From Flagellimonas beolgyonensis (lineage in GTDB: Bacteria > Bacteroidota > Bacteroidia > Flavobacteriales > Flavobacteriaceae): a stretch of DNA of 64,000 nucleotides. A program made the translations under genes and the position numbers. Positions 33,601-40,982 of this stretch are shown piece after piece; the first letter of the stretch is position 1, and every line of letters starts with the position of its first letter. The stretch spans positions 310,001 through 374,000 of the forward strand of contig NZ_RZMY01000006.1 of NCBI RefSeq assembly GCF_003992615.1, written 5' to 3'. The notes under the pieces are model-generated. The model worked only from the letters and a program-made list of their open reading frames with translations. It was not told where the DNA came from and ran no database searches.

Positions 33601-33660
33601 TTGGGCGGACATTACACCTACTCCCAAAAGGAATATGAGTATGCTTAGTTTGCGCTTCAT
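30625..33660 (-). CDS. susC: SusC/RagA-family TonB-dependent receptor of the beta-glucan locus
   Basis: An outer-membrane importer of 1011 residues. It has a signal peptide (ILIFLLGVGVMSAQ), a CarboxypepD_reg-like domain (about 22-105), a TonB box region DEVVVIGYGTQTKKE, a plug with IRIRGISTNGDNRPLILVDG and GIYGVRAANGVVLITTK, then a 22-strand barrel ending in the aromatic YLLGVNLKF. Unlike the second SusC of this window, it lacks an STN domain, which fits control by the adjacent one-component regulator rather than by sigma/FecR. It is the first gene of the operon susC-susD-SGBP-GH16-GH. Confidence 0.96.
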   Translation of the reverse strand: MKRKLSILIFLLGVGVMSAQNFTVSGTVYDQTTNEPLPGVNVLVKNKTVGTTTDFDGIFSIENIAVGDILVFSYISFKSQEITVTGSDDLTVYLQEDVSKLDEVVVIGYGTQTKKEITGAVTVVGSETIEELNPTQIEQALQGQVAGVNITSGSGSPGSGLNIRIRGISTNGDNRPLILVDGNVIEDLSVLNPGDIESINVLKDATAGIYGVRAANGVVLITTKTGRKNSDLKFSYDAFGGFQQTSRTIPVLNATEYALIVNEAFAAGGQSVPYPNLSRLGTGTNWQDEVFQNAPIINHNLTVNGGSEKSTYSFGSSLLTQDGIVGGNKANFKRYTTRVNFNTDLLQNLKLTTNLLYTGTERKTLAENAIGSVLFNALNNAPTFAVKDANGEFTLAEGLGNEVINPLAQIENTFNKTKVDRLSGKVALNYGFLDHFTAETSLQFNYSEVQGRSFNPTIFYGSGKVFNNVGRNTLFVNKDIFKDYTFDAFVNYSNTFGEKHNLQGTLGMSVFRTQGQFSGTTQGFFENETTFPEADIEDTVDRRNGLVDSGLSGKFDERLLSYFARVQYDYDGKYLISGVIRRDGSTKFGPNNRFGYFPSGSVGWIVSEEEFMQQSDFLNFLKLRGSYGILGNDRIPSNGFRGVLNGEGAYVWNGNLVFGQAVGVLSNPEIQWEEQKTYDIGVDLRLFNNAVDITADYFDKTTEGLLLQPQVSGILGASAPGAQPPVVNGGTVKNRGFEFAIGYNYNPSDDFSLSINYNATFLDNEVTEVNNEAGFLQGGSFGVGQDPPARMEAGKPIGYFYGLETDGLFQNQTEVDNHATQANAAPGEIRFVDQNNDGVIDSDDRVDIGNPIPDATMGLNLSITYKNFDFGAYTFASIGNEIVRNYERNQPLVNRSVYTLNRWIGEGTSTTQPRVTTGATSNTLFSDFFVEDGSFVRIQNAQLGYSFPQEMLNSVGIDKLRVYVSANNIYTFTKYRGYDPSASSGTPIGAGIDPGFYPVPRTYLLGVNLKF

Positions 33661-33897
33661 GTGCAGTTAGTTTTGAATTTGCAAACTATTCCATACTAAT
33701 TAGGAAACCATAAAAAGAACCTCAACAAAAAATATACATTCTCAAAAAAATGAAGCTATTTTTATCATATCGTTAATGAACCCCTGTAAAATCAATGACT
33801 TTCAGAAAGTTCTGTTGAGGAAAATTAACCGCTGATACGAGTCAAATTTGTTAATTGTATAGGTAATGTTGTGGTGAAATAGGACGTTATATAGGGT
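33661..33897. promoter_or_regulatory. Control region between the PUL regulator and susC, with two inverted repeats
   Basis: These 237 bp hold no gene. Two symmetric elements stand out: ACTTTC-a-GAAAGT (33798-33810, perfect 6-1-6) and AATTAAC...GTTAATT (33823-33829 and 33850-33856, 20-bp spacer). Either could bind the neighbouring LuxR-type regulator. I found no clean TTG/TAnnTTTG promoter for susC. The region is AT-rich. Confidence 0.4.
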
Positions 33898-36717
33898 TTA
33901 AATAGAAAGTATATATTCAACCAAACCATCTTCATGTGGTAAATCCATCTTTTTCCGTAATCGATAACGTTTAACTTCCACACTTCGAGTGGAGATATTA
34001 AGTAGTGGTGCTATTTCTTTGGATGATAAATTTAGTCTGAGGTATGCGCACAACCTTAGGTCGTTTGCGGTAAGTTCGGGATGCAACTCCTTTATCTTTT
34101 TCAAAAAGTGCTTATCCGCATTATTGAAGGCTTCTTCAAAAAACTTCCAATCGTCTTCATTATTGATATTTCGGTCGATGGTACGAATGACGGACCGTAT
34201 GGCTTGCTGTCCTTCCGCCTGTTTCAATTGATCCTTAATGGCATTAAGGAATTCGTTCTTTTTGATCAGGCTCATCGTTGAAACGGCCAGTTCCCTATTT
34301 TTGGCCTCTATTTCCTGTTCCAGCTTTTCATTTCGAATCTGTACGATCTTTTTCTGGTTCTTGATCTTCTTCCGTTTTAGCTTCCGCTGGTTTTCCTTTA
34401 AAATCCGCTCTTGCTGTTTTCTGTAATAGCGCTTATACAACTTATGGGTCAAAAACAATAAAGCGACAAACGACAGCCCATATAATACTATGGCCAAGAT
34501 GGACCAATACCATGGCCTATCTATGTTAAAGGCATAAGTTGCCACATTTTCCGTGAGCTCCCCTCCTACCATTGCTCTCACTTTGAATTCATAATCACCA
34601 AACGGTAGGTTTTCAAAACTCGTGAACGCATCAAAGGACCAGTTGCTCCATTTATCGTATAGTCCCACCAATTGGTATTGATAGCGCACCTCGGTATACT
34701 TATCGTATTCGGGCACACTATAGGTAAAGAGCAGGTTGTTCTCCTTAAAGGTAAAATCGACTATGGAATCCAAGGGCACTTCAACGGAAGGCCTATCATA
34801 GAACTCCTTGGATATCTTATTCAAATGAATCTGGTGATCACTTGTGGTAACCTTGTCAAGGTCGAGGGTAACATAACCATTTGAGGTTCCGATCAAATAC
34901 CGATCATCTGCAATGGCATTGATGTTTTCAAAGCCAGATACACCCAAATTGCTTCTAAAAAAACTGGGGATGGCTATTTTGGCAAGCTTCGGAACACCAT
35001 CCAATTCACCTGGTTCAACGTACAAAATATCATAATCAGCAAAGCGCCAGAGTCTTTCTTTTTGTGTATCCGTGATCAAAATGCTCATCGGTCCTTCGCC
35101 ATCCGTATTGAAAACATTGGAAAACACATTGTTCCATTCAAATTTCTGATCGGATTGGTTCCAGGAAAAAACACCATTGTTGGTCGCATACAAAAGCTGA
35201 TCGTTAAATGTGACCAAACTGGTTGCGTACCCCATACCGTCTTGATGTTCCACAGTTTGTATTTTTTGAAAACCATCGTCCAATGTAAGGGTGAAAAGGC
35301 CTTTATATTCGTGACTGACGATTACCTTGTTGTCCTCCATTATCTCAAAGAATCGACTGGATATGTTGAACCCCTCAAGTTTACCTTCCAATTCCCATTG
35401 ATCATCCCTTTTGATCAATAGGCTGATTCCATTGTAATTACCCTGTAGCAGTCGATTGGAATCTCTTGCAATCCTTTTGATACCCCATGTGCCACTGTTA
35501 TTGGCCATTAAATCGGCCTGATTTCCACGAACGATATAGGTTCCATTATTATGACCACAAAACAGAGTGTCATCGATAACTTGTAAACTCCAAACTTGTC
35601 CTTCAGTTCCTTCGATGAGTTCAAATTCTGAATCATCGCCTTGCTGTACAAACAATCCTTGGTTGGTCCCCAAATAAAGTCTGCCCTTATGTTGGGCCGA
35701 GGTATAGACCACCCCTATCTTTCCTGCGGTATCATTGAATTCATTGAATGGGGAGGTAAGGTTGAGCACGCTAAGTCCGTTATCATGCGCCAACCAAAGG
35801 TTGGCGTCCCGGTCTTGGTACATATTCAGGATAGTGTTGTTGTTCAACCCTTGTTGTTGATTGATCTTTCGAATCAGTTCCCCTTGTTCAGAAATATGAT
35901 AGATTCCGTCCGATATGGAACCCAAAATCAAACTTCCATCGGTAAGTTGCAGGCTACTGTACAAACTCAATCCCTCTATATCCCCAACTTCAACAGCTCG
36001 CCAAGGAACCAAGGTCCCGTTTGGCCCTTCAGTGAGAAATCGGCCATCATCCCTTATAAATACCAACCTGTTTTGTAGCTCATAAATTCCCACCAAGGGA
36101 GTATTTTGAACAGCTTCTTGTACGGAGACCGTTTCGATTTCGTTATTGGCTATCTTGAAAACTCCTTGATCCTTTCGCTGAAAATAAATGCCTTGGTTCT
36201 TCAGATAGAAGACCAATGGTTTCACGGTTTCCGCTTCAATGATGCGTACATCTTGGGTAGCTGTGTTGTAGATATAGATTCTGTTGAGCGATTGGAACAT
36301 AATGGAACCATCTATAACTTCTATGTTCCAAAACTCCTCATCATCCAACAAAGGCTCCTTTAAATTGGCCGATATGGACGTGTACTCCAGATTTCCGAGA
36401 CCATTTTTCTGCCAAAAGCCAAATTCCATGTAGCATCCGGTATAGATTACCTCCTCTACTGTGGTTACGGATCGTATCACAGATCCATTGGGAGAAGGGT
36501 ACTTTCGCCACAGTTCACCATCAAATTCCAATAAACTGTGATTGTTGGCAACATAAATGAATTTGGAACTGGCCTGGGAAATGTCCCAATTTTGGTTTTC
36601 TCCAATATACTCCGATGGTGTATAAACCTGAATAGGCGGCAACTCTTGTGAAGCACAAAAAAAGGGAAACAGCGTAAGAAGTAGCAGTATTGTCCTCAAT
36701 TCTATTAGCCTGACCAT
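33898..36717 (-). CDS. Membrane one-component regulator: beta-propeller, Y_Y_Y domain, LuxR-type HTH
   Basis: From the ATG at 36717 the protein is 939 residues. It has a signal anchor (LRTILLLLTLFPFFCAS), a long periplasmic sensor with Reg_prop propeller repeats (ILNMYQDRDANLWLAHDNGL and similar) and a Y_Y_Y domain (EVRYQYQLVGLYDKWSNWS). A single TM helix follows (YWSILAIVLYGLSFVALLF), then a basic coiled coil and a C-terminal helix-turn-helix (LSSKEIAPLLNISTRSVEVKRYRLRKKM). There is no histidine kinase or receiver domain, so a signal from a periplasmic glucan fragment would pass directly to DNA bound at the membrane. Its place upstream of susC suggests that it controls the beta-glucan operon. 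Confidence 0.92.
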   Translation of the reverse strand: MVRLIELRTILLLLTLFPFFCASQELPPIQVYTPSEYIGENQNWDISQASSKFIYVANNHSLLEFDGELWRKYPSPNGSVIRSVTTVEEVIYTGCYMEFGFWQKNGLGNLEYTSISANLKEPLLDDEEFWNIEVIDGSIMFQSLNRIYIYNTATQDVRIIEAETVKPLVFYLKNQGIYFQRKDQGVFKIANNEIETVSVQEAVQNTPLVGIYELQNRLVFIRDDGRFLTEGPNGTLVPWRAVEVGDIEGLSLYSSLQLTDGSLILGSISDGIYHISEQGELIRKINQQQGLNNNTILNMYQDRDANLWLAHDNGLSVLNLTSPFNEFNDTAGKIGVVYTSAQHKGRLYLGTNQGLFVQQGDDSEFELIEGTEGQVWSLQVIDDTLFCGHNNGTYIVRGNQADLMANNSGTWGIKRIARDSNRLLQGNYNGISLLIKRDDQWELEGKLEGFNISSRFFEIMEDNKVIVSHEYKGLFTLTLDDGFQKIQTVEHQDGMGYATSLVTFNDQLLYATNNGVFSWNQSDQKFEWNNVFSNVFNTDGEGPMSILITDTQKERLWRFADYDILYVEPGELDGVPKLAKIAIPSFFRSNLGVSGFENINAIADDRYLIGTSNGYVTLDLDKVTTSDHQIHLNKISKEFYDRPSVEVPLDSIVDFTFKENNLLFTYSVPEYDKYTEVRYQYQLVGLYDKWSNWSFDAFTSFENLPFGDYEFKVRAMVGGELTENVATYAFNIDRPWYWSILAIVLYGLSFVALLFLTHKLYKRYYRKQQERILKENQRKLKRKKIKNQKKIVQIRNEKLEQEIEAKNRELAVSTMSLIKKNEFLNAIKDQLKQAEGQQAIRSVIRTIDRNINNEDDWKFFEEAFNNADKHFLKKIKELHPELTANDLRLCAYLRLNLSSKEIAPLLNISTRSVEVKRYRLRKKMDLPHEDGLVEYILSI

Positions 36718-36823
36718 AGATTTTAAAGGTAGCAAAATTACAGTAATCCATTTGCAAACTTTGCGAAGTCTCAAATGTTGAAAATAGAAAAGACCTCACA
36801 TCTCACAAAGCTGCTATTTCACA

Positions 36824-38278
36824 TCAATACAACTCTATATTGGAAAGAATAGGACATCCCAGCGCATTGGTAATGGATACTTTGACCTTGGAAGATTCGA
36901 CCCCACCCAATGGCAGAATGCGTTTGTAACCTATAGTGGTTGCATGTGCAACTTCGGTCCAAACCCCATTTTGCCACACATGTACCTTAAAAGCTGCGAT
37001 ACGCTGCCCAAGGGGTATATATTCTTGAAGAATCAGGTAATTCAATTTTTGGGGTGAAGACAGCTCAAGTTCAATGGAAGCTTGGGTTATATCATCATCG
37101 GTGGCCCAATAGGTTTCAAAATCAGCATCCAAGACATTTTGAGGGGCATAATCACCGTCATTGCCGCGGAAGTTGGTGGCCATTATTTTTGCCGTACTTG
37201 CATAATTCGTTTGGAACACACTATCCAGAATTTTTCTCAATCCCTGCAGGGAAGCCACATCGTTTTCATGAAACTGTCCTGTTTGATCGGGTGGAATGTT
37301 CAACAAAAGATTGGATCCTCTCCCTACTGAAGTCATATAAATTTCAAAAAGCTTTTCCGGAGATTTGACCAGGGTATCTTGGGACTCGTGATAAAACCAA
37401 CCCGGCCTTATGGAAACATCCACCTCAGCAGGTATCCATTTGCTACCACCTTGGGTGCCATGTTGCAAAAGGTTCTCAATTCCTGCTTTGCCCGCATACA
37501 GGGTATCTGGAGTGATTGTATTCCAATTGGTTTCCCCTGCCACTCCCCTCTCGTTGCCCACCCAACGTAAATCCGGACCGGCATCGCTGAAGAACACTAC
37601 TTGGGGCTGCATGGAATCGACCATTTTGAGGGTTGTGGGCCAATCGTAATAACGTTGCCTATCAATGGTTCGGGTTTCATTGGCTCCCCCATAATAGCCA
37701 TCGCCACCATTGGCTCCATCGAACCACATTTCAAAAATGGGTCCGTAACCTGTAAACAATTCCTTGAGTTGATCTCGATAATAGTCCACATAGGAAGATT
37801 GCCCATAATCCGCTCGATTTCTATCCCAAGGCGAAACATAGACCCCGAATTTAAGCCCATGTTTCTTGGCTGCATCGGCAACAGCTTTCACAACATCCCC
37901 TTCACCATTCATAAATGGACTGTTCTTGACGGAATGCTCGGTAAATTTCGAAGGCCAAAGGGCAAACCCATCATGGTGCTTCGCTGTCAGAATCACCCCT
38001 TTAAATCCGGCATCCTTTAAAGATCTAATCCATTGTTCCACATTAAAATCGGAAGGATTGAACAGATTCGGGGATTCGTCTCCATAGCCCCATTCTTTAT
38101 CGGTGAAGGTGTTGATGCTGAAATGCACAAACGCATTGAGCTCCATGTGGTGCCAAGCCATTTGATCCTCAGTTGGTATTGGTCCAAAAGCCGATGGTGG
38201 GGAAATCGTTTCCTTTTTACCGCATGAAGTACTATTGATGATAACGAAAAGCCCAAACAACCATAGGAAACGATACAT
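36824..38278 (-). CDS. GH29 alpha-L-fucosidase lipoprotein with C-terminal discoidin-like domain
   Basis: The signal ends in NSTSCGK (lipidated Cys19). The catalytic barrel shows MELNAFVHFSINTF, GVILTAKHHDGFALWPS and GPIFEMWFDGANGG, where Asp187 is the family nucleophile. SVGRGSNLLLNIPPD marks the end of the barrel. Residues from about 360 form an F5/8-type beta domain (DFETYWATDDDITQASIELEL, LNYLILQEYIPLGQRI) likely to bind carbohydrate. Fucose is not part of laminarin, so this gene may serve another glycan. It lies 106 bp downstream of the regulator and 28 bp before the aldo/keto reductase. Confidence 0.93.
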   Translation of the reverse strand: MYRFLWLFGLFVIINSTSCGKKETISPPSAFGPIPTEDQMAWHHMELNAFVHFSINTFTDKEWGYGDESPNLFNPSDFNVEQWIRSLKDAGFKGVILTAKHHDGFALWPSKFTEHSVKNSPFMNGEGDVVKAVADAAKKHGLKFGVYVSPWDRNRADYGQSSYVDYYRDQLKELFTGYGPIFEMWFDGANGGDGYYGGANETRTIDRQRYYDWPTTLKMVDSMQPQVVFFSDAGPDLRWVGNERGVAGETNWNTITPDTLYAGKAGIENLLQHGTQGGSKWIPAEVDVSIRPGWFYHESQDTLVKSPEKLFEIYMTSVGRGSNLLLNIPPDQTGQFHENDVASLQGLRKILDSVFQTNYASTAKIMATNFRGNDGDYAPQNVLDADFETYWATDDDITQASIELELSSPQKLNYLILQEYIPLGQRIAAFKVHVWQNGVWTEVAHATTIGYKRILPLGGVESSKVKVSITNALGCPILSNIELY

Positions 38279-38305
38279 AACTTTTATTTAGAAATATTCT
38301 TGTTT

Positions 38306-39313
38306 TTAATTGGATTTTCCTGAAAGAATATTTTCCAATGTATTCAATTCAGCCTCGTCAAAATCTGGATTTTTCAACGCCTCCAATGAGTCTTCCAGCT
38401 GTTCCGGACGACTGACCCCCAACAAAACAGAAGTGACACGTGGATCACGCTTTGCCCATGAGAGGGCCATTTGCGCCAGCGATTGTCCTCTTTTTTGGGC
38501 CACTTCATTAAGTTTACGGACAGTTTCCAATTTTTCCGGTGTTATTTGGTCCGCTTCGATGGCTCCATTGCCGCGACCTGAAGCCGCTCGGGAAGATGCT
38601 GGGATTCCCTTCAGGTATTTATTGGTCAACAGGCCTTGCTCCAAAGGTGAAAAAACAATGCATCCCACACCCTCTTGTCCCAGTACATCCAGCAAGCCAT
38701 CTTCTATCCACCTATCGAACATGGAATATCTCGGTTGATGGATCAAACACGGGGTTCCCAATTCCTTGAACATTTTTAGGGCTTCTGTTGTTTCCTCCGC
38801 AGAATAACTGGAAATACCCACATAAAGTGCTTTCCCTTGCCGAACCATTAGGTCCAAGGTCCCAATGGTTTCTTCCAAGGGCGTTGCTGGATCGGGTCGA
38901 TGGTGATAGAAAATATCCACATAATCCAGACCCATTCGTTTTAAACTCTGATCTAAACTGGCGACTAGGTATTTTTTGGAACCGAAATCGCCATAAGGCC
39001 CATCCCACATTTTCCAGCCCGCTTTGGTACTGATGATGACCTCATCTCGATAAGCTGCCAAATCCGATTTGAAGATTTTCCCGAAGTTGGTCTCGGCCGA
39101 TCCAGCCGGTGGACCATAATTATTGGCCAGGTCAAAGTGGGTAATGCCAGCATCAAATGCTTTACGAACGATGGTCCGTGCATTGTCAAAGTCGTCCATA
39201 TGGCCAAAATTATGCCACAGACCCAATGAAAAAGCAGGTAATAGAAGTCCGCTATTACCACAGCGGTTATAGGTCATCTTGTTGTATCGATCGGAATTGG
39301 GTTGGTAGTTCAT
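38306..39313 (-). CDS. Aldo/keto reductase, glyceraldehyde-3-phosphate reductase (YghZ/Gpr) type
   Basis: An NADPH-dependent (beta/alpha)8 reductase of 335 residues. Motifs: the GITHFDLANNYGPPAGSAE block with catalytic Asp/Tyr, IISTKAGWKMWDGPYG, SLKRMGLDYVDIFYHHRPD and SVLLGVSRPEQLEDSL at the cofactor site. The GPPAGSAE and MWDGPYGD segments are typical of the YghZ/Gpr branch. The order DASS gene, aldo/keto reductase, GH29 on the same strand hints at use of released fucose or small aldehydes, but this is only context. Confidence 0.9.
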   Translation of the reverse strand: MNYQPNSDRYNKMTYNRCGNSGLLLPAFSLGLWHNFGHMDDFDNARTIVRKAFDAGITHFDLANNYGPPAGSAETNFGKIFKSDLAAYRDEVIISTKAGWKMWDGPYGDFGSKKYLVASLDQSLKRMGLDYVDIFYHHRPDPATPLEETIGTLDLMVRQGKALYVGISSYSAEETTEALKMFKELGTPCLIHQPRYSMFDRWIEDGLLDVLGQEGVGCIVFSPLEQGLLTNKYLKGIPASSRAASGRGNGAIEADQITPEKLETVRKLNEVAQKRGQSLAQMALSWAKRDPRVTSVLLGVSRPEQLEDSLEALKNPDFDEAELNTLENILSGKSN

Positions 39314-39467
39314 TTAGTATCAATCAATTATTAATAAAATAGCTACAGAAGCACTGTTTGCAGCTAATAAAAATAGGGGATTAAATTGAAAATGAAAGCC
39401 AAAGAAAGAACAATCAGTCTTTAGCAATAGTTTCCCAAAAAATGCTATACCCTAACTTTCATTGCGA

Positions 39468-40892
39468 TTACCATAGCATCGGTAGCAGCAGATAAACGGC
39501 CAAGGCGACAACTATAATCGATATTAGATTCATCAAAATACCTGAACGGACCATATCCGGTATCCTAAGATAACCAGAACCAAAAACCACCGCATTGGGC
39601 GGTGTTGCCACAGGTAGCATAAATGCGCAAGAAGCAGCGGAAGTACAAGCCACCAATAACAGAAATGGATCAATTTGCAAGGTAAGTGCCAAAGGGGCCA
39701 AAACGGGTAGCATCATCGCCGTTGTTGCCAAATTGGAGGTCACCTCTGTTAAAAAGTTAATGCTTGTAATGATCAAAAGCAATAGTAGCAGCAATGGCAA
39801 GCCTTCAAAAAATGCCATTTGACTGCCCAAGTAACTGGCCAGGCCTGTTTCTTCAAAACCGTTGGCAATGGCCATGCCCCCACCAAACAACAATATGATG
39901 CCCCAGGGAATCTTTACGGCTTCTTCCCAATTCAATACTGTCCTTCCCTTACCTGTAGGCAACATGAACAAAACAAGTGCAGCTCCTATGGCAATGATGG
40001 TATCGTCAATATTCGGCATGAATTTTTGCAGGACAAATGATCGGGTAATCCAACAGATGGCCGTGAGCACAAACACCGTTAAAACGAGTTTTTCTTCATG
40101 TTTCATGGGCCCCAATTCCCGAATCAAACGTTCAATTTCCTTTTTTCCGCCAGGAAATTGTCCCTGTTTTAGCGGATAGGCTAACCGCGTGAGATATAAC
40201 CATGCCAGAACCAATAGTAAAATGGATACAGGAAGGCCAAACTTCATCCATTGCCAGAAGGTAATATCCACTCCATATGTTTTTTGCACAAAACCGGCAA
40301 AAACAAGATTGGGTGGGGTTCCAATCAACGTTGCAATGCCCCCGATGGAAGCCGCATACGCAATGGCGAGCATCAACAATTTACTAAAGATGGCATTCTC
40401 ATCTTCAGGAGTTGCAGGATTGTCCTTGAGTTGTTTAACAATGGAAATTGCCATTGGAAGTACCATTACCGTGGTTGCCGTATTGGAAATCCACATGGAT
40501 AAAAAGGCAGTGGCCACCATGAATCCCAGTACAATGGTGTACATATTCGTACCAATAGCCTTGATAATGTATAGAGCAATTCGCTTATGCAGTCCCCATT
40601 TTTCAATGGCCATGGCCAACATGAAGCCCCCCATATATAAAAAAACGTATTTGTGCCCATAACTGGCCGTTGTCTCACCAAGTCCCACTGTACCCATTAG
40701 CGGGAAGAGAACTATGGGAAGTAAGGCCGTTGCCGCAATGGGCAACACTTCCAAAATCCACCAAACACCTATCCATACTGTCGCCGCCAATATATCCCGG
40801 CCTTGCTCCGATAAACCTTCGCCTTTAAAAAAAACATGGACAAGCACAAATAGAAGTGGTCCGAGTACAAAACCTATACGTTTATATGTCAT
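39468..40892 (-). CDS. DASS/SLC13-family sodium:anion symporter
   Basis: A 474-residue permease with about 11-12 helices. The SLC13 signature appears as SNTATTVMVLPMAIS, GTPPNLVFAGF, and in the second half FLTEVTSNLATTAMMLPVL and PVATPPNAVVFGSGYL. Such proteins import di- or tricarboxylates or sulfate with sodium. It is preceded on its strand by the terminator at 40927-40962, so it is likely transcribed from its own promoter rather than with the PL26-like operon. The substrate cannot be assigned. Confidence 0.9.
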   Translation of the reverse strand: MTYKRIGFVLGPLLFVLVHVFFKGEGLSEQGRDILAATVWIGVWWILEVLPIAATALLPIVLFPLMGTVGLGETTASYGHKYVFLYMGGFMLAMAIEKWGLHKRIALYIIKAIGTNMYTIVLGFMVATAFLSMWISNTATTVMVLPMAISIVKQLKDNPATPEDENAIFSKLLMLAIAYAASIGGIATLIGTPPNLVFAGFVQKTYGVDITFWQWMKFGLPVSILLLVLAWLYLTRLAYPLKQGQFPGGKKEIERLIRELGPMKHEEKLVLTVFVLTAICWITRSFVLQKFMPNIDDTIIAIGAALVLFMLPTGKGRTVLNWEEAVKIPWGIILLFGGGMAIANGFEETGLASYLGSQMAFFEGLPLLLLLLLIITSINFLTEVTSNLATTAMMLPVLAPLALTLQIDPFLLLVACTSAASCAFMLPVATPPNAVVFGSGYLRIPDMVRSGILMNLISIIVVALAVYLLLPMLW

Positions 40893-40926
40893 TTTTAATC
40901 AGTTGGTTTGGTTATGTAATTACAAT

Positions 40927-40962
40927 AAAAAAAGGGGCGCCGAACAAACATCCGATCGCCCC
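40927..40962 (-). terminator. Strong rho-independent terminator after the PL26-like gene
   Basis: On the minus strand GGGGCG (40962-40957) pairs with CGCCCC (40939-40934) around a 17-nt loop, followed at once by seven Ts (40933-40927). It lies 21 bp after the stop at 40983. It marks the end of the second PUL operon and isolates the DASS gene. Confidence 0.85.
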
Positions 40963-40982
40963 AACCTCGAAGATTACATTTT

